From positions 1 to 64,000 of the forward strand of contig CAVQRC010000046.1 in the NCBI GenBank assembly GCA_963715045.1: DNA of 64,000 bases, given 5' to 3'. The notes beneath the pieces were generated by a model. That model searched no databases. It was not told where the DNA came from and saw only the letters and a program-made list of their open reading frames with translations. The position numbers were made by a program, and so were the translations under genes. The DNA comes from CAVQRC01 sp963715045 (GTDB taxonomy: Bacteria > Planctomycetota > Planctomycetia > Pirellulales > Lacipirellulaceae). Below are positions 18,791 through 29,245 of this stretch, piece by piece. Position 1 is the first letter of the stretch, and each line of letters begins with the position of its first letter.

Positions 18791-19798
18791 ATGAATCGTC
18801 GCCATCGTGGCCAGGGAATGTCGCTGATCGAGCTGTTGATCGTACTGGCGGTCATTTCCCTGTTGATCCAGTTGTCGCTGCCCGCGGTGCAAGGCTCGCG
18901 TGAGGCAGCCCGCAAAGCGGCCTGTGCCGAACACCTGCGACAACTGGGGATTGCCACCCAGTCGGCGATTGCCGCGACAGGCCGTTTCCCGACGGGCGGA
19001 TGGAGCTGGGAATGGGTCGGCGATCCGGAGCGGGGTGACGACCGTGGCCAGCCGGGCGGGTGGATTTTCAACTCTCTGCCGTACTTCGAACAAATGGCAA
19101 TCTACGAGTACAGCCGCGATGCGGACCCCGCCAGACGACGGGCCAAGGCGGCGGAGATGGAACAGATTCCGATCCCCGAGTTCAACTGCCCGAGCCGGCG
19201 AGCGGCTGTGGCCTACTCTCGTTTCTGGAGCTACGAGACCAAGAACTCGCTGCCCACGAAAATGCACGCCAAGACCGACTACGCGGGCAACGGGGGAAGC
19301 ATCTACACGAGCACCGGCCCCACCCCCAGCGACTACGCGGAAGAAGACGCGGGTCGGTTCGAGTGGGCCCGGAACATCACGCAGGCGAATGGAATCTTCG
19401 CAGCACGGAGCATGACCACGCCTGCTCAAGTGGTGGATGGAATGTCGCAGACGTACCTGATCGGCGAAAAATACCTGACGACGATGAATTATGAAAATGG
19501 ACTCGACGATGGCGATGACTTCACGATGTATCAGGGCGACGACATGGACATCGTGCGATGGACGATGCCGCAGGTGACCGATCGCTTCAAGGAGCTCTAC
19601 AACCTGGAGAACGGCCCCCGCCTCGACGATGCGGATTTCGCCACCGCCTATGCGTTCGGCAGTGCCCATCCCAACGGTTTCAACGTCGTGATGTGCGACG
19701 GTTCCGTCCGCTCGATTGATTACGCCATCGCCCCGCAGGTGCATCAGGCACTCGGCAATCGAAGTGACGGTGAGCAGGTCAGTCTCCCGGCGAATTGA
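18791..19798 (+). CDS. DUF1559 prepilin-like protein
   Basis: A 335-residue pseudopilin-like protein. The type IV prepilin cleavage site and hydrophobic helix are GMSLIELLIVLAVISLLIQL near residues 9-28, so prepilin peptidase probably processes it. The DUF1559 body has SREAARKAACAEHLRQLGIA, FNCPSRR and the C-terminal GSAHPNGFNVVMCDGSVRSI. Planctomycetes encode many such proteins; their function is unclear, possibly surface or secretion related. Its TGA overlaps the ATG of the next gene by one base (TGATG), so the two are very probably co-translated. Confidence 0.92.
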   Translation: MNRRHRGQGMSLIELLIVLAVISLLIQLSLPAVQGSREAARKAACAEHLRQLGIATQSAIAATGRFPTGGWSWEWVGDPERGDDRGQPGGWIFNSLPYFEQMAIYEYSRDADPARRRAKAAEMEQIPIPEFNCPSRRAAVAYSRFWSYETKNSLPTKMHAKTDYAGNGGSIYTSTGPTPSDYAEEDAGRFEWARNITQANGIFAARSMTTPAQVVDGMSQTYLIGEKYLTTMNYENGLDDGDDFTMYQGDDMDIVRWTMPQVTDRFKELYNLENGPRLDDADFATAYAFGSAHPNGFNVVMCDGSVRSIDYAIAPQVHQALGNRSDGEQVSLPAN

Positions 19799-21744
19799 TG
19801 CCCCGATTTCTGCTGCAGTTCGTGCTCGTGATGTGTCCGGCTGCAACCGCGGCGTGTGCGCTTTCCGCCGTACCGTCGACGGAGCAACTGCTCCCCTACT
19901 TCACCGAGGGCCAGTACCCTCTTCCCACGGCTGAGCCGGCCTCCGAACCGCCACCGCTCGTCTGCCAGTACCGTTTGTACCGGCCGCCGAACCTCGTGCC
20001 TGGCCGCAGCTATCCACTGATTCTCTGGCTCCACGGTTATGGCGACGTCGAGGCCATCACCGACAACCGTGGCCAGCTCGAACACGTCGGGCTACTGTTC
20101 GACGACCCGACGCAGCTCGAGAACGCCGAGTTCTGTGTCCTGGCCCTGCAATGTCCTCCAGAGATGACGCGGTGGTTTCACAACGAGGGCCCTCATCAGC
20201 AGCCACCCGACTCCATCCCGCTCGATGAACCGGGGGAAATCGCCATGGCAATCGTTGACGAATTGATCGCCAGTGGCCAGGTCGACGCGGCGGCCCTCAC
20301 GCTGGTCGGCATTTCGGCAGGCGGAACTGCCGGCTGGGAGATGGCAATGCGTTATCCCCACCGGTTCGCTGCCGTGGCCTTGCTCGCGGCCGGCGAGGGC
20401 GACTTGCGGCGGGCGGGTCGGCTCCGATCGATTCCGATCTGGTGCTTTCACGTTCGCGGCGATGTGGGCACACCCGTGGAGGGAGTCGCCCGGATGGCGG
20501 ACGCCGTCCGGCAGGACGGGGGGATCGTCAAGGTGACACAATTCCCAGGTTCGGGCCACGCGAGTTGGGGGCCGGCCTTCCAACAAAAACGGCTGCGCGA
20601 CTGGCTGCTTGCTCAGCGGCGAGAGAGCTGGTTCAGTCCGCCGCCCGGCAAACCTCCCTGGCTGTGGTGGCAACTGCTGCTGCAGATCGCGATCCCGCTC
20701 GTCGTCGTCATCGCCTGCTGCTACGAACGCCACCGACGTACGCGACTTGCGGCCAGCCTGTTACTGATCTGCTTTGCGCAGCAGTCGCTGCAATCGCCGT
20801 TCGCGTTGGGCGGCGAGGCGGGCGAACCTTTCGTCGTTCTCACGTTCAATACCGGGACGACGCTCGGGTTGCAGCACGACACAGGGCCAGTCGACGGATA
20901 CGGCGGTAACGAAGCGAAGATCTCCGATGAATGGTACGGCAACGGGCTGGCCTGGCCCGCGGCGATCAACGCGGTGCGGAAGCTGATCCGACGCGTCGAC
21001 CCGGACATTGTCGCGTTTCAAGAAATCTTCGACTGCCGAAACTGCGACCGGATCCCGGCCGAAAAACACGCCGGATTCGTCTGCGAAGGCTGGTCACCCG
21101 GCAATCCAGATGTCCCGCGGATGGTCTTGGGCGACGCGTATCAGATCGCCTGTCACCCTGGCAAGCGAAGCAAGTGCCTCGCAGTCCATCGCCGGTTCGG
21201 CACGTTGCGGGGATGCCGCGACGGCGACTGTGAGGATGCGCTCGAAGGCGCCCCGGTCGCCGGGTGTGGTGGCGGAGCACGCGTCGCCCGGGCGATCATC
21301 GACCGCCCCGACCGCACGTCGCTGACGGTCATCAGCATTCACGGAACTTCGGGGTTCTCGCCAACCGATCAACAGTGCCGTGTGCGACAGGTCGAGCGGA
21401 TTTTCGTCGACTGGGGCGATGGCAAGCCGGGCATTCGCGGCGAGCGGAATCTGATTCTGGGCGATTTCAATACCGACCCGGGTCGGGCGGCTTCGATCGA
21501 CGCCAGCGCGGCCCGCTGGAACGACTTCGTGGGAGCCGGCAAACCGTTCCGCTTTCTCTCCCGCGTCGGTCCCGACGCGCCGCGGGCGTATCGCGGATTC
21601 GCCGACATCGATCACATCGTGAGCGATTGTTATCGCGGGACATGTCGCTATCCGGGTGTCGATCCGGGGGAGCCCCCGGTGTACGAGGGGGTGTATTTCG
21701 ATCACGTGCCGGTGGTCTGCACGCTCTCAAAACGAACGCCGTGA
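19798..21744 (+). CDS. Alpha/beta-hydrolase fused to EEP phosphodiesterase/nuclease domain
   Basis: A 648-residue two-domain exported or membrane protein. After a signal peptide (LLQFVLVMCPAATAACALSA), residues ~55-280 form an esterase-like alpha/beta-hydrolase. Its probable triad is S173 (GISAGGTAG), D222 (HVRGDVGT) and H254 (GSGHASWG). A transmembrane helix follows at ~291-312. Residues ~345-648 are an endonuclease/exonuclease/phosphatase domain with N351 (LTFNTGT), E409 (QEIF), SIHGTSG, D556/N558 (GDFNTDP), D605-H606 (DIDHIVSD) and H636 (DHVPVV). The domain family covers DNases, sphingomyelinases and inositol phosphatases. The first domain could cleave an ester and the second a phosphodiester, for instance in lipids; this is inference. 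I do not know a characterised protein of this design. Confidence 0.85.
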   Translation: MPRFLLQFVLVMCPAATAACALSAVPSTEQLLPYFTEGQYPLPTAEPASEPPPLVCQYRLYRPPNLVPGRSYPLILWLHGYGDVEAITDNRGQLEHVGLLFDDPTQLENAEFCVLALQCPPEMTRWFHNEGPHQQPPDSIPLDEPGEIAMAIVDELIASGQVDAAALTLVGISAGGTAGWEMAMRYPHRFAAVALLAAGEGDLRRAGRLRSIPIWCFHVRGDVGTPVEGVARMADAVRQDGGIVKVTQFPGSGHASWGPAFQQKRLRDWLLAQRRESWFSPPPGKPPWLWWQLLLQIAIPLVVVIACCYERHRRTRLAASLLLICFAQQSLQSPFALGGEAGEPFVVLTFNTGTTLGLQHDTGPVDGYGGNEAKISDEWYGNGLAWPAAINAVRKLIRRVDPDIVAFQEIFDCRNCDRIPAEKHAGFVCEGWSPGNPDVPRMVLGDAYQIACHPGKRSKCLAVHRRFGTLRGCRDGDCEDALEGAPVAGCGGGARVARAIIDRPDRTSLTVISIHGTSGFSPTDQQCRVRQVERIFVDWGDGKPGIRGERNLILGDFNTDPGRAASIDASAARWNDFVGAGKPFRFLSRVGPDAPRAYRGFADIDHIVSDCYRGTCRYPGVDPGEPPVYEGVYFDHVPVVCTLSKRTP

Positions 21745-21795
21745 CGCGATCTGTCGCCGAGTGCGTGACGTGAAGGCCGACTCGTCAAGAAGCGA

Positions 21796-22365
21796 TCAAC
21801 GGCGACGACTGCTGATGCGGCGGACGGGGCCGGCGACGAAACCGGGGTTGTTGGCCAACGCGGCCGCGGTGGCTTCGCGGCTGTCGCGGCCCGGCATCAC
21901 GACCCACATCGGAGGACGGGGATTGCCAGCGGCCGGGTAGAGCGTCACTTCCCACGCCGAGGTCAGGCCCGCCTGGATCGCCTGAAGATTCAGATTCATC
22001 GTCGCGATCTGGCGATTGATCTGCTGATCCTGGGCGTACGCTGCCGCGAGTGCTTCCAGCCGGTAAGCATGATCATCACGCTGGTCGTGGTCATCCTGGA
22101 TCGTGAGCCAATCCGCCCAGCCAGCCTTGAGCATTTTTCGATCGCGGTCTGCGAAGACGAAAAAGGGGATCGAGTATTCATCGCCACCGGCCACTTCCAG
22201 CGTGACTCCCTCCAGGTGAAACGTGCGGGGTCGGCCTCGCAGACTGCGTACCCAGTTCCGCAGAGCCTCGTCATCGGGATCACGAACGGGCGTCAAGATC
22301 CGGGCGTCAAGAACATGGCGTCGAGACGCCAGCCCGGTGAGACGCTGACTTGCTCGGCTAACCAC
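21796..22365 (-). CDS. Conserved hypothetical protein
   Basis: About 189 residues, probably cytoplasmic, with no signal peptide. The middle has a helical segment with many Gln, Asp and His residues (AYAQDQQINRQIATMNLNLQ). The C-terminal part is WEVTLYPAAGNPRPPMWVV then PGRDSREATAAALANNPGFV, a regular coding pattern. A GTG at 22365 gives the longest reading; the true start may be further in. I do not recognise the family. It is convergent with the hydrolase-nuclease fusion gene. Confidence 0.6.
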   Translation of the reverse strand: MVSRASQRLTGLASRRHVLDARILTPVRDPDDEALRNWVRSLRGRPRTFHLEGVTLEVAGGDEYSIPFFVFADRDRKMLKAGWADWLTIQDDHDQRDDHAYRLEALAAAYAQDQQINRQIATMNLNLQAIQAGLTSAWEVTLYPAAGNPRPPMWVVMPGRDSREATAAALANNPGFVAGPVRRISSRRR

Positions 22366-22440
22366 GGACTTGATTGATGAGCGACAGGACGCAAGCCGGC
22401 GGACCCGGTGCTCCGGACCGCCAGCTCGACGACGAACTGA

Positions 22441-22821
22441 CTATTTGCCTTTGTGCACCTCATGGCAGGCTTTGCAATTGGTCGCCTCCTTGAGCTCAAC
22501 GGTGGCACCTTCGCGACCGACCGCGACTTTCGCCGCCGCCAGCGCGCTGCGACCGGCCAGCGCCTGCCACGAATCCATCGATCCCTTCGGAGGCTCGTTC
22601 TCAATCAGACTTACGTACAGGTCGAGCAGCAAAAGTTTCTCTTCCTGGCTTGCCTCGCCAGCGACGACCTTCTTGAGCAGCCCGTCCTTGTGAGCCTGTT
22701 TCATCACTTCCTTGGTGGTGTGCTTCGGTTTGCCTTCGTGATGGTCGGCCAGGACTACGCCGACAAGGGATACCGACCCGAAGACTGCGAGTGTGGCAAT
22801 CAAGATGCGTGCGAGCTTCAT
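22441..22821 (-). CDS. Small monohaem c-type cytochrome
   Basis: A 126-residue exported protein. The ATG at 22821 begins KLARILIATLAVFGSVSLVG, a signal peptide ending near ADHHEG. The haem-binding motif CKACH is close to the C-terminus (EATNCKACHEVHKGK). The body is helical and Lys-rich (TTKEVMKQAHKDGLLKKVV). Small cytochromes of this layout are frequent in planctomycetes, and their electron partners are unknown. The haem would be attached in the periplasm. Confidence 0.85.
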   Translation of the reverse strand: MKLARILIATLAVFGSVSLVGVVLADHHEGKPKHTTKEVMKQAHKDGLLKKVVAGEASQEEKLLLLDLYVSLIENEPPKGSMDSWQALAGRSALAAAKVAVGREGATVELKEATNCKACHEVHKGK

Positions 22822-23270
22822 CTGAATCTCTCTCGTTTCATTGTGGCGAACGCTAACCCAGCCCCGTTGCGGGACCCCTACCGCGGGCACATTGTATCAA
22901 TCCCTCCCGGCCATTCCAGCGTTCGGGGAAATTCGCTGAAAATCCGACCGCGAGGTCGTGCCGCGAGTCAGAAACGAGGACCCTCTCGCGTCGGGACATG
23001 AAGAAACCGCGAATCAACCGAGGGAAGATTGCGGCGTTTCGCCAGGCTCGCTAGAATCCGGCCCAGGCATGTCGCCGGGGTCGCCGGCTCGATCATCACT
23101 CGTGGTTCGATCTCGCGGCGATACTCGGATCACCGTCAACGAGTTGCCGAGTCGAACCGACCATCCCCGTTTCCGGCGTCCTCGGACGTCGCGGTCGGCG
23201 GCGAGTTCTGCGACCACCGAAGTGACCGGAAGCCTGGGGATCCAAAGGTTTCGCTGTGAAGGAACGTGGT
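22822..23270. other. Intergenic region, no gene seen
   Basis: Divergent promoter region between the cytochrome and a DUF1559 gene. No hairpin, repeat or coding pattern stood out. Confidence 0.4.
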
Positions 23271-24341
23271 ATGAAAGACCCCCGCTGGTGGATGACCCGC
23301 ACCGTCCGCGGCTCCTGGAAACGCGGTTTCACGCTCGTGGAACTGCTGGTCGTGATCGCGATCATCGGGATCCTTGTCGCGTTGCTGCTGCCCGCAGTCC
23401 AGAGTGCCCGCGAAGCGGCCCGGCGGTCGAGTTGCACGAATAACCTCAAGCAGCTCGGCCTCGCCATGCAAAACTACCACGGTTCGTTCACCACCCTCCC
23501 GGCCGGCGGCTTCCTCGAAGAGGGTTCGATGTGGTCGGCGTTCATCCTGCCGTTCATGGAAGACGAAGCGCTCAAGAATCTCATGACGATTGGGGAAGAT
23601 GGCAACGGCAATTTCCAGTGGGCGAATCCATCCCCCAATTACGACCTCTCCCAGTTGAGTGCAAGTTATCGCAACATTGTCGCCTGCGAGACCGTCATCC
23701 CCGCATTCCGTTGTCCGTCAGCGGGCCTCCCCGAACACGTGACCGATGCCTCCGCGTACAGCCCTCCCTGGTATGTCGCCCAACGCGTACCGGCCTCGTA
23801 TCTCGGCGTCGCTTCCGGGCTGGTCATCAGCCAGAACAATCCACCCAGCATGGCCAAACTGGACGGCATGCTGTACGGCGTCCACAAGAACCTTGTTGCC
23901 GGCCATGATACCGTTTCGTTCCGCAAGGTCGCCGACGGCTTGTCAAAGACGGCCCTCATCGGCGAGGCCGTACCCGACATCGCGGCCCTGACCGAGCAGG
24001 TTCCGCCCCCCAAAGAATCGCAGCAAGGATCACGCAAGGATCACTGGTACATCGGCAGCGACGATATTGACAGCTACGGTGGCATGGATCTTTCGGAAGC
24101 GGTCGCTTCGACGGGCGTTCCGCTGAATCTCCACCGGGCCGCTCGGCAAGGCGATCATCCATGTGTGACGGCAACGAGTCCAGCCTGTCAGGCGTTGCAG
24201 CTTTCCTTCTCGTCGGAGCATCCGGGCACGGTTCAGTTCGTTTATGGAGATGGCCACGTCGAGACCCTGTCGGATTCGGTCGAGCCGGAGATTCTCCGTG
24301 ATATCGGCACCCGCGCGGGTCAGGTCTCGGTCACCAGGTAG
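23271..24341 (+). CDS. DUF1559 prepilin-like protein
   Basis: A 356-residue DUF1559 protein with the canonical planctomycete N-terminus RGFTLVELLVVIAIIGILVA, then LLLPAVQSAREAARRSSCTN, NLKQLGLAMQNYH. The C-terminal signature is FSSEHPGTVQFVYGDGHVET. Prepilin-type processing after the Gly before FTLVE is expected. The ATG at 23271 is chosen over a GTG at 23256 because it gives the usual short basic leader. It stands alone, unlike the copy at 18791, which is coupled to the fusion gene. Confidence 0.92.
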   Translation: MKDPRWWMTRTVRGSWKRGFTLVELLVVIAIIGILVALLLPAVQSAREAARRSSCTNNLKQLGLAMQNYHGSFTTLPAGGFLEEGSMWSAFILPFMEDEALKNLMTIGEDGNGNFQWANPSPNYDLSQLSASYRNIVACETVIPAFRCPSAGLPEHVTDASAYSPPWYVAQRVPASYLGVASGLVISQNNPPSMAKLDGMLYGVHKNLVAGHDTVSFRKVADGLSKTALIGEAVPDIAALTEQVPPPKESQQGSRKDHWYIGSDDIDSYGGMDLSEAVASTGVPLNLHRAARQGDHPCVTATSPACQALQLSFSSEHPGTVQFVYGDGHVETLSDSVEPEILRDIGTRAGQVSVTR

Positions 24342-24517
24342 ATGTCTGATCGCTGGATCCTGGATCATGCGGGCGGCCCGGTACCTGACAGCGGATCCGC
24401 ATCGGGACTTTCAGACTTCGCGAGCGAAAGTCGCCCAATTCTGCAAGTCTTCCTGTGCCGAGTCGTCGTTCCACCCTCTTTGGCTGTGGCCCGGCTGGCC
24501 AGAGCAGAAAGCATCCC

Positions 24518-24919
24518 ATGACCCCCGACGCAAAACCCGTGGAGCGAATCTGCATCGTTGTCGCCGTGCTGGTGGCGCAATCGCTGCTTGTCGCTGGCTG
24601 CAATCACGATCGAGCGGCCAGTGAGAGCGGCAACTACTTCATGGAAGCTCAGAAGGCGATTCGCGATGGAGATACGGAAAGGGCGATTGAGCTGTTGACG
24701 AAATCCATCGAATCGGCCCCATCCACGTGGGCCCACTTCCAGCGTGGCACTGAGGCAGCTCGGATTGGCAACGACGATCTTGCCCGCGAGGACATCCAGG
24801 CGATCGAGGCCGTCGAGCCAGAACACAATGATCTTCCGTGGCTCAGGGGTGAACTCGAGAAACCCGTCGCGGATCGCTTCCAGGGCAGGAATGCCCAGCC
24901 GCCCAGCCAGGGAAAATAG
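24518..24919 (+). CDS. Small TPR-containing lipoprotein
   Basis: A 133-residue protein with a lipoprotein signal (IVVAVLVAQSLLVAGC; the Cys after AG is the likely lipid anchor). A TPR-like helical repeat follows (AQKAIRDGDTERAIELLTKS). The mature part could act as a small protein-binding scaffold in the membrane. The enoyl-CoA hydratase gene begins 33 bases downstream, so co-transcription is possible. I do not recognise a specific family. Confidence 0.75.
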   Translation: MTPDAKPVERICIVVAVLVAQSLLVAGCNHDRAASESGNYFMEAQKAIRDGDTERAIELLTKSIESAPSTWAHFQRGTEAARIGNDDLAREDIQAIEAVEPEHNDLPWLRGELEKPVADRFQGRNAQPPSQGK

Positions 24920-24952
24920 CCCGCTCGCCACCTTGCCTTTTCCGACGACCTC

Positions 24953-25720
24953 ATGCTCAATCACGTCACTACCGAGGTGGATCGCGGTGTCCTCATCGTC
25001 CGCCTCAACCGCGCCGATAAGAAGAACGCCATCACGGCCGCGATGTACGGCGAACTTGCCGACAGCATCGCACGCGCCGAAGGCGACCGCGACCTCAAGG
25101 TGGTTCTCATCACGGGCAATGGCGGCTCGTTCACGGCAGGGAATGACCTGGGCGACTTCCTCCGGCAGCCGCCGCTCTCTGCCGACAGTCCTGTCAATCG
25201 CTTCATTACCGCGCTCGTGAGCACAGAAGTTCCCCTCGTGGCAGCCGTCCAGGGAGTTGCGATCGGAATCGGAACGACGATGTTGCTGCATTTCGACTAC
25301 GTGGTCGCGAGCCGGCAAGCGACGTTTTCTTTACCGTTCATCAATCTCGCCGTCGTCCCCGAGGCCGGATCGTCCCTGCTGTTGGCTGAGTCGTGCGGCT
25401 ACAGGAAAGCGGCCGAACTGCTGATGCTCGGCGAACCGTTTGCCGCCGACCAGGCCGCCGACTATGGCATCGTGTCGCGGGTCTGCGACGATGGCGAAGT
25501 GTTCGATCACGCACTCGATATCGCCCACAAGCTGGCCGCCAAACCGGCCGACGCCCTGCGGATGACCAAGCGGCTGATGCGACGCCCGCCCGAGCCGCTC
25601 ACCGCCCGTGTCCAGGCCGAAGGAGAACTGTTCCGCCAATGCCTCACCTCCCCAGCGGCCCAGGAAGCCTTCACCGCCTTTCTCGAAAAGCGGCCGCCCG
25701 ACCCGTCCAAGTTTGATTGA
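24953..25720 (+). CDS. Enoyl-CoA hydratase/isomerase family protein
   Basis: Crotonase-fold enzyme of 255 residues. Oxyanion-hole segments are visible (LITGNGGSFTAGNDLGDF and AAVQGVAIGIGTTMLLHFDY). The region FINLAVVPEAGSSLLLAE carries the usual Glu/Pro-Glu active site position. The C-terminus has the standard helices (LRMTKRLMRR). It hydrates or isomerises an enoyl-CoA, and the AGNDL motif fits the hydratase/isomerase subgroup related to PaaG and PECI. The chain-length preference is not predictable. Confidence 0.92.
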   Translation: MLNHVTTEVDRGVLIVRLNRADKKNAITAAMYGELADSIARAEGDRDLKVVLITGNGGSFTAGNDLGDFLRQPPLSADSPVNRFITALVSTEVPLVAAVQGVAIGIGTTMLLHFDYVVASRQATFSLPFINLAVVPEAGSSLLLAESCGYRKAAELLMLGEPFAADQAADYGIVSRVCDDGEVFDHALDIAHKLAAKPADALRMTKRLMRRPPEPLTARVQAEGELFRQCLTSPAAQEAFTAFLEKRPPDPSKFD

Positions 25721-25743
25721 AGCAGCAGTTGTAACGGTGGGTT

Positions 25744-28700
25744 TCACCAGTTGAGTTGCAATTCGCTCAGGTGCCGCCGCACGCGCGAAAGATCCCACAG
25801 CAAGACCTGGTGGTTTCCGCCGGCAATGATCAGCTTCATTCCGTTTTCGGCAAATGCGAGATCATGGACGTCGGGCCGCGGCTCCGGCATCTCGAACTTG
25901 CAGATTTCGTTCCCCGAGCGAGCATGAATCAACCCGACGGTAAACCGGTCCAGGGCGATCGCGATCAGCTTCGCGTCGGGTGAGAACGCGGCGACGCCCC
26001 AGAGTGCCGTGCCAGATCTAGGTTTTCGGTAAAGCAACTGCCAATCCTGCGTGCGCCAGACGGCGAAGGTTCGTTCGCTGCCAACGACGAGCAACTTCGC
26101 ATCGGGGCTGAAGCTCATGGCCACATAGCCGCCGGGCGTGTCGAGTGAGGTGACCCGATGACCGTCCAGAGCAGCGATCACCTGAGTCTTTCCCTCAGCG
26201 TGCTTGGCGATCCACAAACCGTCTGGGCTGATCGCCAGGTGCGACCGTGATCCAAGGTCGGTTGTGATCTCCCGAGAGGTCTCGGAATCCAAGGCCATCA
26301 CGAACAGCTGCTGCGGCCCTGCCGCCGCAGCCAATACTTTGCCGTTCCGGCTGATTACGACATTGGGGTGCACGCCTGGATCCAGCGCCACTACGAGTTC
26401 GGGTCGACCGAGCAAGTGCGACCCATCGATCTCGCAGGGAACGACATAGAGTCCGGCCCGGGTTCCCGCGAACAGGCGGTGTTGGCCGGCGTCCCACGCC
26501 ACCTGAAGCACGTTGGAGAGCGGCAGCTGTTGAACCGCTACGCAACTGGGAACGTCAACCACCTGGATTCCATCTTCGCCGGCGACAAACAATCGCTGCT
26601 GTTCGTCCGCAACCGCAACTCCCCGCGGACGGATCTTACGAGTGCCAACCGTCCGCAGTTCGGGCGAATTCCGCACCACCCAGCGATCGACTCGGAGGCG
26701 TCCCAGCTCGACGTGAGTAACCGCGATCCACGGCTCACTTGTGTTGCGCCAATCGGCATGCCCCCGTCGATCCGCCCTAGCTCTTGACCCGAGACCACAT
26801 CCCACAGCCGGCACGTACCGTCCCAACTTGCCGATATGAAGAGTCTTCCTGAGGGATCGAAAAAGCCGGCCACGCAGTTGTGTCGGTGGCCCTGCAAAGA
26901 TTGCGTTCGCTTGCCGTCAGGTCCGATCAGGTCGACAAAATGGCCCGTGCTGACGGCGATCGGCCCACGCGGCTGACTCCACCTAAACATCGATGCGATC
27001 CGATTCCCGCCCAGAGCAATCTCGGAGATCTCTTCGCCGCGATCGTAGTCATAGACCGTCACTCTTCCCGGCCTAAGCAAGGCGATCCAGGGATGGTCCG
27101 GATGGCACACGTCCTTGGCGTCTGCCAGGCCGCTTTCGATCGTACGGACCACCTGTCCGGTCGCCGCGTCAATCACGCTCACGAGGCCCTGGGTATTCGT
27201 GACGATCAGGCTTTCACCCGATGGAGAAAAGCCGGCATTCGCCCACTCGTACTCGGGCGGCGTGCGAAAGTGAACTCCGTTCAAGGTGGACGTGTCCCAG
27301 ACGGCAATACTGGCCAATCGCGAATCATGTCTGATCGCAAAGGCGACATAGCGGGCCTGCCGTGACAGCACGAGATTCGCCGGGGTATACGAAGGAGTCG
27401 GGAGTTGGGCCATTTCGCGTCCGTCTTCAAACCGGCGGACGACGACGCAGTTGCGCGCGTTCGATCGAAATACGTGAAGTACTCTACGTCTGAATCGACG
27501 GCCGCCGCTTCGCCGTCCATCATGTAGGACCGTTCGAGATCCAGTTCGGGAGCGGCCATGGCGGCGATGGCCTCGTTACGGAGTTCTCGGAATTCCGCCG
27601 CGTCAATCCGCACGCTCTGGGCCGCAACGCGAGCATTTCGCAGCGATTCGAGACAGAGTTTTCTCCGTTGAAACAAGTGCCCCCTCCGCTCGCGCGCGGG
27701 CGTGGGCAAGGCTGGCCGCAATCAAGTTGCGGCATGCCTGCTCTGCACGGGCTTCGGCCAACTCGGTCTGCTGCGTAGCCAGATTCTTCTCGGCGTTGAG
27801 CGACCAGATTGCCAGCGGCGAACCGACCGCGATTACGGCCGTCATCAGAATCAGCAGCGTTCCCAATCCAGCCAGCGTGGGACGTCGGCGACACCATCGC
27901 TGCAATCGCTCGACAGGCGAAATCGGGCGCGCGTGAATCGGACGATGCTCGAGCCACCGCCGCAGATCATCGGCGACCTGCGCTGCCGAGTCGTATCGGT
28001 CGGCGGGTCGTTTGGCCATGCATTTCAAGCAGACCGTTTCGAGATCGTGGTCGATGTCTGGCCGGATCTGACCGGGAGGAGTTACTTGCTGATCGACGAC
28101 CTGTCGACAAGTCTCAAGCGTCGTTGCCGCAGCAAATGGCGGCCGACCCGTGAGCTGGTAATACAGCACGCCCCCCAGACCATAGATATCGGCTGCGGTG
28201 GTGACCTCATCGTTCAGGCCGGCCGCCTGCTCGGGAGACATGTAGCTCGGCGTCCCGAGGATCGTTCCAACGAGCGTTTGATCGTTCGCGGCGTCAAGAT
28301 GTTTGGCCAAACCGAAGTCGGTGACATACAGCCAACCCGACTCGTCGATGAGCAGGTTTGCGGGCTTGATATCACGATGCAACACCCGGTGCTGGTGGGC
28401 GAAGTGAACGGCGACCGCCGCATCGCGGAGCGCTGCCGCGGCAATTCTTGGCGGCAGAGGCGGTCGTTCGGCGAGCGATTCGCCCGAAACGTACTTCATG
28501 GCGATGTACTGATATCCGGTGGCTTCTCCGGCTTCGTAGATCGGAACGATGTGCGGATGGTCGAGTTTGGCTGCCGCCATGGCCTCACTGCCGAAGCGAA
28601 TTTCCCGGGCCGGGTCCTCGTTGTCGCATGGTCGTGCCTTGAGCGCAACTTCGCGTTGTAATCGTTCATCGTAGGCTCGATACACCACCCCCATGCCGCC

Positions 28701-29064
28701 CTGACCAATCCGCTCCAGGATCCGGTAGTTCGCGATTCGCTCCGGCAAGTCCGCCGCGTTGGCAAGATCGCCGTTGACAGGTGTCCACGCCGCCTGCCCG
28801 GCCGTTGTCTCAGCGTCATTTATTTCCCGCCCATCGCCCGATTCGGCGCGTGGCTCGTCGTCGGCAAAGCTGGTTCGTAACGTGTCCAGAAGCCAGTCAG
28901 ACTCCGCTTCGCAGTCGGTCGAGAATCGCATGACAACCGCACTTCGGAGACGCTGCCAGGTGCAACGCAATGCGTTCCACATCGTGAGGAGCAATCGCCC
29001 CGAGCAGGAAAGACTGCAGCGTCTCTCGGGAGGGACAAGTTGTGAATGAGGCCGTTTCAGGCAT
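25744..29064 (-). CDS. Ser/Thr protein kinase with WD40 propeller, frameshifted
   Basis: Membrane receptor-like kinase of about 1100 residues, broken by frameshifts near 28925, 27620-27420 and 26800-26550. The N-terminal anti-sigma-like segment is TCPSRETLQSFLLGAIAPHD, with PKCGCHAILDRL. The kinase domain has RIGQGGMGVVYRAYDERLQ, VLHRDIKPANLLID, YVTDFGLAKH and GTPSYMSPEQAAG. A transmembrane helix follows (TLAGLGTLLILMTAVIAVG), then a WD40 propeller (LFISASWDGTCRLWDVVSGQ). The ATG overlaps the stop of the upstream sigma fragment by 8 bases. Planctomycete sigma/kinase pairs of this kind are thought to regulate ECF activity by phosphorylation. Confidence 0.85.
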
Positions 29065-29245
29065 GGCGGAGACCTCGACACGGTGCTGGCTCAATGACTT
29101 CAGCAAATTCCGCTCGCAACCGACTGAGCACACGACTCTTGGCGACGTACACTGCGTTGCGCGTCAGCTTGAGTTCGGCGGCAACATCCGCCGCCGATCG
29201 CCCATCAATGGCGGTCAGCCAGAATGCCCGGTACGTCGTTGTCTG
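29057..29245 (-). pseudogene. ECF sigma factor, region 4 fragment
   Basis: The readable stretch TYRAFWLTAIDGRSAADVAA, with ELKLTRNAVYVAKSRVLSRL, is the sigma region 4 helix-turn-helix that binds the -35 element. Regions 2 and 3 are missing; upstream sequence belongs to the PPC/dockerin gene. The stop overlaps the kinase start (ATGCCTGA), which is the typical sigma-kinase coupling. So the true gene has lost its 5' part at a junction near 29240, by deletion or mis-assembly. Confidence 0.7.
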
